64,000 bases of DNA from positions 62,001-126,000 of the forward strand of contig JAPDDQ010000006.1 of NCBI GenBank assembly GCA_027587225.1, read 5' to 3'. The stretch comes from Solirubrobacter taibaiensis (GTDB taxonomy: Bacteria > Actinomycetota > Thermoleophilia > Solirubrobacterales > Solirubrobacteraceae). This document shows positions 17,704-24,173 of this stretch, one piece after another. The translations under genes and the position numbers were made by a program. The notes beneath the pieces were generated by a model. The model had not been told where the DNA came from. It made no database searches and was given only the letters and a program-made list of their open reading frames with translations. Each line of letters opens with the position of its first letter. Position 1 is the stretch's first letter.

Positions 17704-17767
17704 AGGTCTGCGGCCGACCTGCCGATGACAGAGATACGAGCCGCCCACCGGGGCGGCTCTTGTCGTT
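17671..17767. repeat. ~97-bp direct repeat, copy 1 (ends in terminator hairpin)
   Basis: The first 14 bases GCGGCAACGCGCCA and the last ~30 bases match copy 2 at 18107-18202; the middle is about 70% alike. It contains TAAAGGTC-N12-GCCGATGA followed by the hairpin GAGCCGCCC/GGGCGGCTC and TTGTCGTT. It overlaps the ankyrin 3' end and lies before a 100-codon orphan gene. Confidence 0.75.
17738..17767 (+). terminator. Intrinsic terminator-like hairpin in repeat copy 1
   Basis: GAGCCGCCC-ACCG-GGGCGGCTC followed by TTGTCGTT, 34 bases after the ankyrin stop codon. A 9-bp perfect stem with a short T-rich tail. Confidence 0.65.
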
Positions 17768-17793
17768 CCGGAGCGCCTGCCACGATGCGGGCG

Positions 17794-18096
17794 ATGACGC
17801 ACGTAGCGGACGCCATTCGGCGCGAGATCGACGCCGCTCGGGATGCCGAGCGCCCCGTGGCTTCCGTCCGGGTGACGGAGAGCGCCCTGCCCGGCGCCGT
17901 CGCCGCGGTCGGCCTGTCCCCCGAGCGCGCAGCGGCACTGGAACTCGACGCGGCCCTGGCTGAAGCGGCCGTCGAGATCCTCGTCCATCCCGACGACTAC
18001 GCGGAGTTCCTCGAGGAGCCTCAGACCGGGCTCTCCGAGGACGAGCGCACCGGCTACCAACGCGTGTTCGGCGTCCCGCTCGTCGACGAGACGTAG
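17794..18096 (+). CDS. Orphan 100-residue hypothetical protein in repeat-flanked cassette
   Basis: An acidic, Ala/Glu-rich helical protein (THVADAIRREIDAARDAERP, then AAALELDAALAEAAVEILV and HPDDYAEFLEE). No family recognised. There are no Cys, signal peptide or membrane segment, so it is probably cytoplasmic. I start at the second of two in-frame ATGs (17785 and 17794), where the helix begins. It sits exactly between two ~97-bp direct repeats (17671 and 18107), each with a terminator-like hairpin, so it looks like a self-contained unit. A sigma-28-like box in copy 1 could drive it. Confidence 0.65.
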   Translation: MTHVADAIRREIDAARDAERPVASVRVTESALPGAVAAVGLSPERAAALELDAALAEAAVEILVHPDDYAEFLEEPQTGLSEDERTGYQRVFGVPLVDET

Positions 18097-18106
18097 GAAT
18101 CCGGTA

Positions 18107-18202
18107 GCGGCAACGCGCCAGCATCCGCGAGAGCGCTCAAGGTCGGAAGCGCCGCTGCCGATACCAGGACTACGAGCCGCCCATTGGGCGGCTCTTGTCG
18201 TT
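18107..18202. repeat. ~97-bp direct repeat, copy 2 (ends in terminator hairpin)
   Basis: Second copy of the element at 17671. It contains TCAAGGTC-N12-GCCGATAC and the hairpin GAGCCGCCC/GGGCGGCTC followed by TTGTCGTT. It starts 10 bases after the orphan's stop codon, and its hairpin forms the last 11 codons of the minus-strand GNAT gene. Confidence 0.75.
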
Positions 18203-18700
18203 TGCGGGCGCACCGAAGCGCCAGAGGACCAGCTCTACCGGGGCGAGGCCGCGCCGGCGGTAGAACCGCAGCGCCTCCTCGTTGGCGGCCATCACCCCGA
18301 CCGACAGGTCGGTGATGCCGAGCTCCGCCAGGCGCTCGTCGAGCGCGTCCATCAACGCCGTTCCGACGCCGCCGCCGCGCACCTCGGGCGCCACCGACAG
18401 CGAGTACAGCTCGGCGTAGCGCGCGCCGACCGCGAACGTGTCGTCCGGGCCGTCCTGCAGGTGGGCGACGGCGTATCCCACAGCCACTCCGCCGCGGCGG
18501 GCGACGAGCACGAGCGCGTCGCCGGCGGCCATCCAGGCGCGGTACAGCTCACGGCGACGTGACCACGAGACCGCGTCGTCGTCCACGAGCGTCACGGCCG
18601 AGGGCACGACGGTCCGGTGGTGGCGGTGCAGCGCGATCCACAACGGCTCGAGCACGTCGAGCTCCGCCGGACCGGCGAGGATGTCGACATCGATGTCCAT
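18170..18700 (-). CDS. GNAT-family N-acetyltransferase
   Basis: A 176-residue GCN5-related acetyltransferase. The acetyl-CoA binding signature is clear: YSLSVAPEVRGGGVGTALMD (Q/RxxGxG/A type), then LSVGVMAANEEALRFYRRRG. It transfers acetyl from acetyl-CoA to an amine of an unknown substrate. I start at the ATG at 18700; a TTG two codons upstream is possible. The C-terminal tail NDKSRPMGGS is encoded by the terminator-like hairpin of repeat copy 2, which suggests that the repeat landed on, or extended, the 3' end of the gene. Confidence 0.85.
   Translation of the reverse strand: MDIDVDILAGPAELDVLEPLWIALHRHHRTVVPSAVTLVDDDAVSWSRRRELYRAWMAAGDALVLVARRGGVAVGYAVAHLQDGPDDTFAVGARYAELYSLSVAPEVRGGGVGTALMDALDERLAELGITDLSVGVMAANEEALRFYRRRGLAPVELVLWRFGAPANDKSRPMGGS
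18174..18202. terminator. Intrinsic terminator-like hairpin in repeat copy 2
   Basis: GAGCCGCCC-ATT-GGGCGGCTC followed by TTGTCGTT on the plus strand, downstream of the orphan gene. It lies inside the coding end of the minus-strand GNAT. Confidence 0.6.
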
Positions 18701-18728
18701 GGCCAAGCACGACCCCGCGTCGCGGATG

Positions 18729-19133
18729 CTACGGGCCGCTCTCCAGTTCGTCGAGCAGGTGGGCCACCCGCTGTTCGATGTCGTCGCGGAGTTCGCGCAC
18801 GGCCTCGACGGACTGCCCCTTGGGATCGGGGAGGTCCCAGTCCAGGTAGCGCTTACCTGGAATGAACGGGCAGGTATCCCCGCAGCCCATCGTCACCACG
18901 AGATCGGCGCGCTGGGCGAGGTCGAAATCGAGAAGCTGCGGCCGGCGATCGGAGAGGTCGATGTCCAGCTCTCGCATGACCTCGACGACTTCGGGGTGGA
19001 CGTGCCCGCTCGGGTCGGCGACGCTCCCCGCCGAGTCGGCGGTGTGGCGTCCGTCGGCTGCGCGTTCGAAGAGCGCACGGCTGATCTGGGAGCGGCCCGC
19101 GTTGTGCAGGCAGACGAAGAGAACGTGGCTCAT
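18729..19133 (-). CDS. arsC: Arsenate reductase, low-molecular-weight phosphatase type
   Basis: A 134-residue protein of the LMW-PTPase arsenate reductase family. It has the P-loop CLHNAGRS (Cys8-X5-Arg14) and the two further redox cysteines in TMGCGDTCPF (Cys84, Cys88), giving the Cys triad of thioredoxin- or mycothiol-coupled enzymes, plus the DP motif in DLPDPKG. It reduces As(V) to As(III) in the cytoplasm. It lies 22 bp after arsR on the minus strand, with AAGGA before its ATG, so it belongs to an arsR-arsC operon. A second, longer ArsC is encoded at 23459-24076. Confidence 0.9.
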   Translation of the reverse strand: MSHVLFVCLHNAGRSQISRALFERAADGRHTADSAGSVADPSGHVHPEVVEVMRELDIDLSDRRPQLLDFDLAQRADLVVTMGCGDTCPFIPGKRYLDWDLPDPKGQSVEAVRELRDDIEQRVAHLLDELESGP

Positions 19134-19154
19134 GGGGTCCTTGTGCGGAGCGGG

Positions 19155-19496
19155 CTAGGCGGCGACGGGCGGCGCGAGCAGCTCGCCGACGCGCTCGAGC
19201 GCGCCGGGGGCGACGCTGAAGTAGGCGAACGAGCCGCGCTTCTCGCGTTCGACGATGCCGGCGTCCAGGAGCTGCTTGAGGTGGTAGCTGACGGTGGACT
19301 GCTTGAGCTCGAGCATGTCCTCGAACTCGCAGACACAGACCGCTTCGTCGCCCGCGGAGAGCAGGCGGTTGAGGATCTTGACCCGGTGGCGGTCGGCGAG
19401 CGCCTTGAACACGCGTTCCAGTTCGGCGGCCTCGTCGTCGCTGAGGCGCGCGGCGCCGAGTGGGGCGCAGCACTGGATCACCGGAAGCGATGTCAT
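19155..19496 (-). CDS. arsR: ArsR/SmtB-family arsenite-responsive repressor
   Basis: A 113-residue winged-helix repressor (KALADRHRVKILNRLLSAGD, then ELKQSTVSYHLKQLLDAGIV and EREKRGSFAYFSV). It has a vicinal Cys pair near the N-terminus (Cys9-Cys10) and further Cys54 and Cys56 before the recognition helix. This resembles the Corynebacterium-type As(III) site (an N-terminal Cys pair plus one later Cys) more than the ELCVC-helix site of E. coli. The ATG at 19496 lies 7 nt after TATCCT, so the mRNA is probably leaderless. An ATCGA-N6-TTGAT operator covers the promoter spacer. Confidence 0.92.
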   Translation of the reverse strand: MTSLPVIQCCAPLGAARLSDDEAAELERVFKALADRHRVKILNRLLSAGDEAVCVCEFEDMLELKQSTVSYHLKQLLDAGIVEREKRGSFAYFSVAPGALERVGELLAPPVAA

Positions 19497-19503
19497 GCCT
19501 TGG

Positions 19504-19524
19504 AGGATATCGAAAAAACTTGAT
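19504..19524 (-). promoter_or_regulatory. arsR promoter -10 and ars operator box 1
   Basis: Minus-strand TATCCT (19509-19504), 7 nt before the arsR ATG, immediately preceded by the inverted repeat ATCGA-AAAAAC-TTGAT (19509-19524). The operator lies in the -35/-10 spacer, where a bound ArsR would block polymerase. The 5-6-5 layout is the usual ArsR half-site spacing. Confidence 0.7.
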
Positions 19525-19560
19525 GACCTGTGAAATCTGAGGTACGGTGCACCGCAACGC

Positions 19561-19576
19561 ATCGAATTTTCTCGAT
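19561..19576 (+). promoter_or_regulatory. ars operator box 2 (upstream of arsO)
   Basis: ATCGA-ATTTTC-TCGAT, a perfect 5-bp inverted repeat with a 6-nt AT-rich spacer, 18 bp before the arsO start codon and 52 bp from box 1. The two boxes together would let one ArsR control both divergent transcription units. Confidence 0.7.
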
Positions 19577-19594
19577 TCCATCTGAGGTGAGCTG

Positions 19595-20899
19595 ATGTCC
19601 CACACGAATCCCGAGCGCGTCGCGGTGATCGGCGCCGGCCCGGTCGGCCTGGCGGCCGCCGCACACCTGCTCGCCCGCGGCCTGCAGCCGCTGGTCTTCG
19701 AGGCCGGCGACGAGGTGGGCGCGAGCGTGCGCGCGTGGGGTCACGTGCGGGTGTTTTCGCCGTGGGAGTTCAACACCGACCCAGCCGCAGTCGAGCTGCT
19801 CGAGCGCCACGGCTGGACGGCACCCGAGCAGACCGGCTATCCGACGGGTGATGAGATCGTCGAGCGCTATCTGGAGCCGTTGGCCGCGACACCCGAGATC
19901 GCCCCGACGCTCTACCTCGGCGCCCGCGTGGTCGGCGTCACCCGCGCCGGGATCGACAAGCTCAAGGACGCGGGGCGCGAGACGGCCCCGTTCGAGCTCG
20001 TCGTCGACGAGCAGGGCACCGAGCGGCGCTATCTCGCCGACGCCGTCATCGACGCCTCCGGTACCTGGACACGCCCGAACCCGCTCGGTGCCGGTGGCCT
20101 GCCGGCGGCCGGTGAGCGCGCCCACGCGGAGCGCATCAGCTACGGCATCCCGGACGTTCTCGGCTCCGCTCGCGCGCGGTACGCCGGTAGGCGCGTGTTG
20201 GTCGTCGGCAGCGGCCACTCCGCGTTCAACGCCATCTTGGACCTGGTCGCGCTGCGCGACTCCGAGCCGGCAACGCAGATCGTGTGGGCGATCCGTGGCG
20301 GAGCGCCCGGCCGCAAGTACGGGGGTGGCGGCGACGATCAGCTCCCGGCACGGGGTGCGCTCGGTTCCGCGGTCCGTGACCTGGTCTCCGACGGCTCCGT
20401 CGCGCTCGCGGCGGAGTTCCAGACGCGCGCGATCTCAGCGCGTGACGGCAAGCTCGTGCTGGCCGACGGCGGGCGCGAGCTCGTCGCCGACGAGGTGATC
20501 GCGGCCACGGGTTTCCGCCCGGACCTGGCGCTGCTGGGCGAGCTGCGACTGGATCTCGACGATCGCGTCGAAGCGGCCCGCGCGCTTGCTCCGCTGATCG
20601 ATCCGAACCTGCACTCCTGCGGCTCCGTTCCGCCGCACGGCGTCGACGAGCTCTCGCACCCCGACGCCGGCGTGTACATGGTCGGCATGAAGAGCTACGG
20701 CCGCGCGCCGACGTTCCTGCTGCGCACCGGCTACGAGCAGGCACGCTCGGTCGTCGCCGCCCTCGCGGGTGACTGGGAGGCCGCGCGCAACGTCGAATTG
20801 GTGCTGCCGGAGACCGGAGTGTGCAACCGCGTGGCGCTGCCGGTCGTCGCCGGCGACGTTCCCGAACCGGGAGCGCAGAGCTCCGCGTGCTGCGGCTGA
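19595..20899 (+). CDS. arsO: ArsO-like FAD/NAD(P)-binding monooxygenase
   Basis: A 434-residue flavoprotein. It has an N-terminal FAD motif VAVIGAGPVGLAAAAHL, a second dinucleotide motif VLVVGSGHSAFNAI in the middle, and an ATGFRPD motif as in flavin-containing monooxygenases. Proteins of this type, called ArsO, occur in actinobacterial ars operons (first described on a Streptomyces plasmid); their reaction is not settled. A C-terminal tail ends in SSACCG, a vicinal Cys pair that could bind As(III). The start ATG has AGGTGA upstream. The next gene, an MFS transporter, overlaps its end by 13 bp. Confidence 0.8.
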   Translation: MSHTNPERVAVIGAGPVGLAAAAHLLARGLQPLVFEAGDEVGASVRAWGHVRVFSPWEFNTDPAAVELLERHGWTAPEQTGYPTGDEIVERYLEPLAATPEIAPTLYLGARVVGVTRAGIDKLKDAGRETAPFELVVDEQGTERRYLADAVIDASGTWTRPNPLGAGGLPAAGERAHAERISYGIPDVLGSARARYAGRRVLVVGSGHSAFNAILDLVALRDSEPATQIVWAIRGGAPGRKYGGGGDDQLPARGALGSAVRDLVSDGSVALAAEFQTRAISARDGKLVLADGGRELVADEVIAATGFRPDLALLGELRLDLDDRVEAARALAPLIDPNLHSCGSVPPHGVDELSHPDAGVYMVGMKSYGRAPTFLLRTGYEQARSVVAALAGDWEAARNVELVLPETGVCNRVALPVVAGDVPEPGAQSSACCG

Positions 20900-22095
20900 G
20901 CACCGAACCCGAGCTTCCCGGGCCCGCGTGGCGAACGCGGGCCTGGGCGATCGTCGGCGCGCTCTCGATCACCGAGACGGTCTCCTGGGGCATCCTCTAT
21001 TACGCATTCGCCGCGTTCCTGGTGCCGATGCAACGCGACCTCGACGCGTCAGCGGCGCAGCTGACGGGCGCGTTCTCGCTCGCGCTCGCCGTGTCGGCCA
21101 TCGCCGGGGTATTCGTCGGCCGCCACCTCGACCGCCGCAGCCCGCGCACGCTCATGACGATCGGCTCGATCGCCGGCACCGGGCTGGTCGTCGCGTGGTC
21201 GCAGGTCCACGGTCTCATGGCCTTCTATGCGCTGTGGTTCGCGATCGGCCTGGTCATGGCCGCCGTGCTGTACGAGCCCGCGTTCACCGTGCTGGCCAAG
21301 CAGTTCCACGACGCACGCGAACGTCGCCGGGCGATGACCGCCATGACGCTCGTCGCCGCGCTCGCCAGCTTCATCTTCCTCCCGCTCTCGCAAGCGCTCA
21401 TCGATGCCTACGGATGGCGCGACGCGCTGGTCGTCCTCGCGGTGATCCTCGCCGCGACGACCGTGCCGTTGCACGGTCTCGTCTTGCGCCCGGCGGCTGC
21501 GCCGACCCGCGAGCCGGCACCCTCGGCACCGGCGGGAGCGGTGCTGCGCTCGTCACCGTTCTGGCTGCTCTCGGGCGCGTTCGTGCTGGCCGCGCTGGCC
21601 ACGATCGCGATGACGGTGTTCGCGATCCCGTTCTTGCTCGAGCGCGGTCACTCCCCCGCCTTCGCGGCGTTCGCGGTGGGCTTGATCGGCGTCTCGCAGA
21701 TCCCCGGGCGCATCCTGTTCGCGCGCCTGCACGCCGAACCGTGGAACGTCTTCGCGCTGATCGGACTCGGCGTCGCCGTGGTCGTCGCGTTCGACTCGAC
21801 CGCCGCCGTCCTGATCGGGCTCGTCCTGCTCGGGATGGGCAACGGCATGGCGACGCTCTCGCGCGCCACCGCCATCGCCGATCTGTACGGCGCCGCGGCC
21901 TACGGCACGATCGCGAGCGTGGCCGGAGGCGTGAACACGGCGGCCCGGGCCGCCGGCCCGTTCCTGGCCGCGGTCTACGCCACGGTCGTCGGCTACACCG
22001 GACTGTTGTGGACGCTCGTCGCGCTGGCCGCGGTCGCCGCGGTACTAGCGCGACTCGTGCGGAACGACGACGTCGCGGGCCTCCGCGGCGCTTAG
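20887..22095 (+). CDS. MFS transporter of the ars island
   Basis: A ~402-residue major facilitator protein with about 12 hydrophobic segments. It has the loop 2-3 motif GVFVGRHLDRRSPRTLMTIG, an N-terminal ITETVSWGILYYAFAAFLVP segment and a second half starting at SSPFWLLSGAFVL. Being translationally coupled to arsO behind an ars operator, it most likely exports an arsenic species or the ArsO product; this is inference from context. The start is a GTG at 20887, chosen because LRLSTEPELPG leads into the first helix. No ArsB/Acr3 pump is seen in the island, so this may be the only dedicated efflux protein. Its last 51 bases overlap the convergent aqpS. Confidence 0.8.
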   Translation: MLRLSTEPELPGPAWRTRAWAIVGALSITETVSWGILYYAFAAFLVPMQRDLDASAAQLTGAFSLALAVSAIAGVFVGRHLDRRSPRTLMTIGSIAGTGLVVAWSQVHGLMAFYALWFAIGLVMAAVLYEPAFTVLAKQFHDARERRRAMTAMTLVAALASFIFLPLSQALIDAYGWRDALVVLAVILAATTVPLHGLVLRPAAAPTREPAPSAPAGAVLRSSPFWLLSGAFVLAALATIAMTVFAIPFLLERGHSPAFAAFAVGLIGVSQIPGRILFARLHAEPWNVFALIGLGVAVVVAFDSTAAVLIGLVLLGMGNGMATLSRATAIADLYGAAAYGTIASVAGGVNTAARAAGPFLAAVYATVVGYTGLLWTLVALAAVAAVLARLVRNDDVAGLRGA

Positions 22096-22740
22096 GTCGG
22101 GATACAGGAAGCGCACCAGCCCCAGGGCGAGGGCGCCGCCGGCGAGCTGCGCAAGGATGAACGGAGCCACGGACGCCGGCGCGATCCCCGCGAACGTGTC
22201 CGAGAACACGCGCCCGACGGTGATCGCCGGGTTCGCGAAGCTCGTCGAGGACGTGAACCAGTACGCCGCGCCGATGTAGGCGCCGACGGCGGCCGGCGCG
22301 ATCGCGGCTCGACCGGAGCGCACGAGCGAGAAGATCATCACGACCAGCCCCGCCGTCGCGACCACCTCCGACAGCAGATGCGCGGCGCTGACCCGATCGG
22401 TCTCGGAGATGCTGACCGCCGGAAGCTCGAACATCGCGTTGGCGAGGACCGCGCCCGCGATACAGCCGGCGATCTGCACCGGGACGTAGAACGCGGCCGT
22501 CCGCCACGGGAGCCCGCCGAACACCGCGTCGACCAGCGACACGACCGGGTTGAAGTGCGCGCCCGACACGGGCCCGAACATCAGGATCAGCGCGAACAGC
22601 CCGAACGCCGTCGCGACCGAGTTCTCCAGCAACTGCAGCCCGGTGTCCTGGGAGAGCTCCTGCGCGGCGATCCCCGACCCGATCACCACCGCCGCGAGCA
22701 GCGCGCTGCCGAGGAACTCGGCCAGCAGCCGCCGACTCAC
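22045..22740 (-). CDS. aqpS: MIP-family channel (AqpS-like aquaglyceroporin)
   Basis: A 231-residue major intrinsic protein with six hydrophobic segments and the two half-helix motifs GAHFNPVVSLVDAV (NPV instead of NPA) and SFANPAITVGRVFS. Aquaglyceroporins conduct undissociated As(OH)3; in Sinorhizobium AqpS lets arsenite made by ArsC leave the cell. Here it is the last gene of the arsC2-phosphoesterase-aqpS run. Its GTG start (22740) overlaps the stop of the phosphoesterase gene (GTGA junction). Its 3' end overlaps the MFS gene by 51 bp. Confidence 0.88.
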   Translation of the reverse strand: MSRRLLAEFLGSALLAAVVIGSGIAAQELSQDTGLQLLENSVATAFGLFALILMFGPVSGAHFNPVVSLVDAVFGGLPWRTAAFYVPVQIAGCIAGAVLANAMFELPAVSISETDRVSAAHLLSEVVATAGLVVMIFSLVRSGRAAIAPAAVGAYIGAAYWFTSSTSFANPAITVGRVFSDTFAGIAPASVAPFILAQLAGGALALGLVRFLYPDLSAAEARDVVVPHESR

Positions 22741-23462
22741 GCAGCCGCCAGGAGCTTGTCGGCGTACTCGGTCGGCAGCCCGGACGCGGCCACCTCACGC
22801 GCTACCGCCTCCGCGTCGTACTCGACGCGCTCGATCGTCACCTTCACGCCGGCCTCTGAGGCCCGCAGGATCGCGAACGCGCCGCGCGGATCGCCGTCCT
22901 TGGGCTTGCCGACCGAGCCGCAGTTGACGAACCGCACCCCGCCGTACTCGTGCACCCACGGCTTGTGCGTGTGCCCGAACACCAGCACCTCGTCTGTCTC
23001 GGCAGTGGCCAACCGCTCGTACAGCCGCGCCGGCTTGTCCTCGAACAGGTACTCGTTGACCTTGCGCGGCGAGCCGTGGACCAAGTGGACGTCCGTCGCC
23101 CCGACCTGGAAGTGCAGGTCGAAGGGCAACTCGCGCATGAAGTCCTTCGATGCCTGGCCGGTGTTCGCGAGCGTCCACTCCACCGACCGCTGCCCCAGCT
23201 CGCGGTCCTCGGGCGTGATGTACGCGCACCCGCAATCGTCGAGGTCACGCCCGATCGCGTAGTCGTAGTTGCCGTAGATCGTCGGGATCGCCCGTTCGGC
23301 GATCAGCGCGCACACCTCGTCGGGATGTGGCCCGTACCCGACGAGGTCACCGCCGCAGTAGATCGTCTCGATGCCCAGCTCGTCGATCCGCGCCAGCGCT
23401 GCCTGGAGCGCCGGGAGGTTGCCGTGGATGTCCGTGATCACGGCAACGGCGTCGGAGCTCAT
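22737..23462 (-). CDS. Calcineurin-like metallophosphoesterase within the ars operon
   Basis: A 241-residue metallophosphoesterase. All five metal/phosphate motifs are present: TDIHGN (D11, H13), GGDLVGYGPHP, GNYD, VHGSPR and FGHTHKPW. It resembles the YfcE/Ser-Thr phosphatase-like branch and is probably a cytoplasmic hydrolase with two metal ions. It is coupled by a 4-bp overlap to arsC2 upstream and to aqpS downstream. It therefore probably acts in arsenate/phosphate stress, for example on a phospho- or arseno-ester; the substrate is unknown and this role is inferred from context. Confidence 0.85.
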   Translation of the reverse strand: MSSDAVAVITDIHGNLPALQAALARIDELGIETIYCGGDLVGYGPHPDEVCALIAERAIPTIYGNYDYAIGRDLDDCGCAYITPEDRELGQRSVEWTLANTGQASKDFMRELPFDLHFQVGATDVHLVHGSPRKVNEYLFEDKPARLYERLATAETDEVLVFGHTHKPWVHEYGGVRFVNCGSVGKPKDGDPRGAFAILRASEAGVKVTIERVEYDAEAVAREVAASGLPTEYADKLLAAA

Positions 23463-24076
23463 CGCGCCTCCAGCACGTCGCAGGTCTCTTGGCGCAGGCA
23501 CTCGCGTGTCTGGCGATGCGCCAGCACTTGCACGTAGCCGCGAACCGTGACGTCGTCGAAGCGCGAGAGCACCGCGTCGGCGCACGCGCGGATCTCGTCT
23601 GGCGTGCGCGTGGTCTCGAACTCGTCGGCGAGCGAGGGCAGCAGGTGGGCGAGGCGGAACTCGTGCGCCGTCGCGTCTGAGCGGATCGCCTCGAGCTTGG
23701 TGTCGACCAGCTCGCGCACGCGCGCTTCGATCTCGTCGCGGATCGGTCGCACCTGCTCGATGGGCAGGCCGGCGGGATCGGGCACGTCCCAGGACTCGAC
23801 CGTCGTCGGCACGTACGGGCACGCGTCGCCGCAGCCCATCGTGACCGCCCAGTCGGCGTGCAGCTGCATCTCGCGCAGCAGCTTGCGCGGCTTGCGATCC
23901 GCGACGTCGATGCCGACCTCGGCCATCGCCTCGACGACCGCGGGCCACACCCGCTGTGCCGGCTGCGAGCCCGCCGACTCGGCTCGGATGTCCGCCGGCG
24001 CGTGGCGTTCAAAGAACGCCTGCGCCATCTGCGAACGCCCGGCGTTGTGGTTGCAAACGAAGAGCACGTACTTCAT
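23459..24076 (-). CDS. arsC: Arsenate reductase ArsC with C-terminal helical extension
   Basis: A 205-residue protein. Residues 1-~135 are a LMW-PTPase arsenate reductase with P-loop CNHNAGRS (Cys8) and the redox cysteines in TMGCGDACPY (Cys82, Cys86). Residues ~136-205 form an added helical domain (AHEFRLAHLLPSLADEFETT, then PDEIRACADAVLSRFDDV) with three more Cys near the end. The extension is absent from the other ArsC in this window and may mediate dimerisation or binding. The ATG at 24076 has GAGGAC upstream. It heads the arsC2-phosphoesterase-aqpS operon, divergent from arsR2. Confidence 0.88.
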   Translation of the reverse strand: MKYVLFVCNHNAGRSQMAQAFFERHAPADIRAESAGSQPAQRVWPAVVEAMAEVGIDVADRKPRKLLREMQLHADWAVTMGCGDACPYVPTTVESWDVPDPAGLPIEQVRPIRDEIEARVRELVDTKLEAIRSDATAHEFRLAHLLPSLADEFETTRTPDEIRACADAVLSRFDDVTVRGYVQVLAHRQTRECLRQETCDVLEAR

Positions 24077-24114
24077 CGAAGTCCTCGCTGGACGCGGGGT
24101 CACGGTCGGGCGGC

Positions 24115-24154
24115 AGACTACTCCATTGACAGTTGTCACTTCAATAGGTATTTG
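24115..24154. promoter_or_regulatory. Overlapping divergent promoters of arsC2 and arsR2
   Basis: Plus strand: TTGACA (24126-24131), 17 nt, TATTTG (24149-24154), placing the start about at the arsR2 ATG (leaderless). Minus strand: TTGAAG (24144-24139), 18 nt, TAGTCT (24120-24115) for arsC2. The shared centre contains ATTGA...TCAAT and TGACA-GT-TGTCA inverted repeats. Confidence 0.55.
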
Positions 24155-24157
24155 TAG

Positions 24158-24173
24158 ATCGATGTCCGTCGAT
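24158..24173. promoter_or_regulatory. ars operator box 3, overlapping the arsR2 start codon
   Basis: ATCGA-TGTCCG-TCGAT has the same 5-6-5 layout and the same half-sites as boxes 1 and 2 of the first ars control region. It covers the ATG of arsR2 (24162). It could be an operator for either ArsR. Confidence 0.5.

Noticed and set aside
17671-18202. CRISPR array
   Set aside because: Only two copies, 97 bp long and imperfect, separated by a gene; no cas genes anywhere.
17671-18202. Insertion sequence or transposon ends
   Set aside because: The repeats are direct, with no transposase, terminal inverted repeats or target duplication visible.
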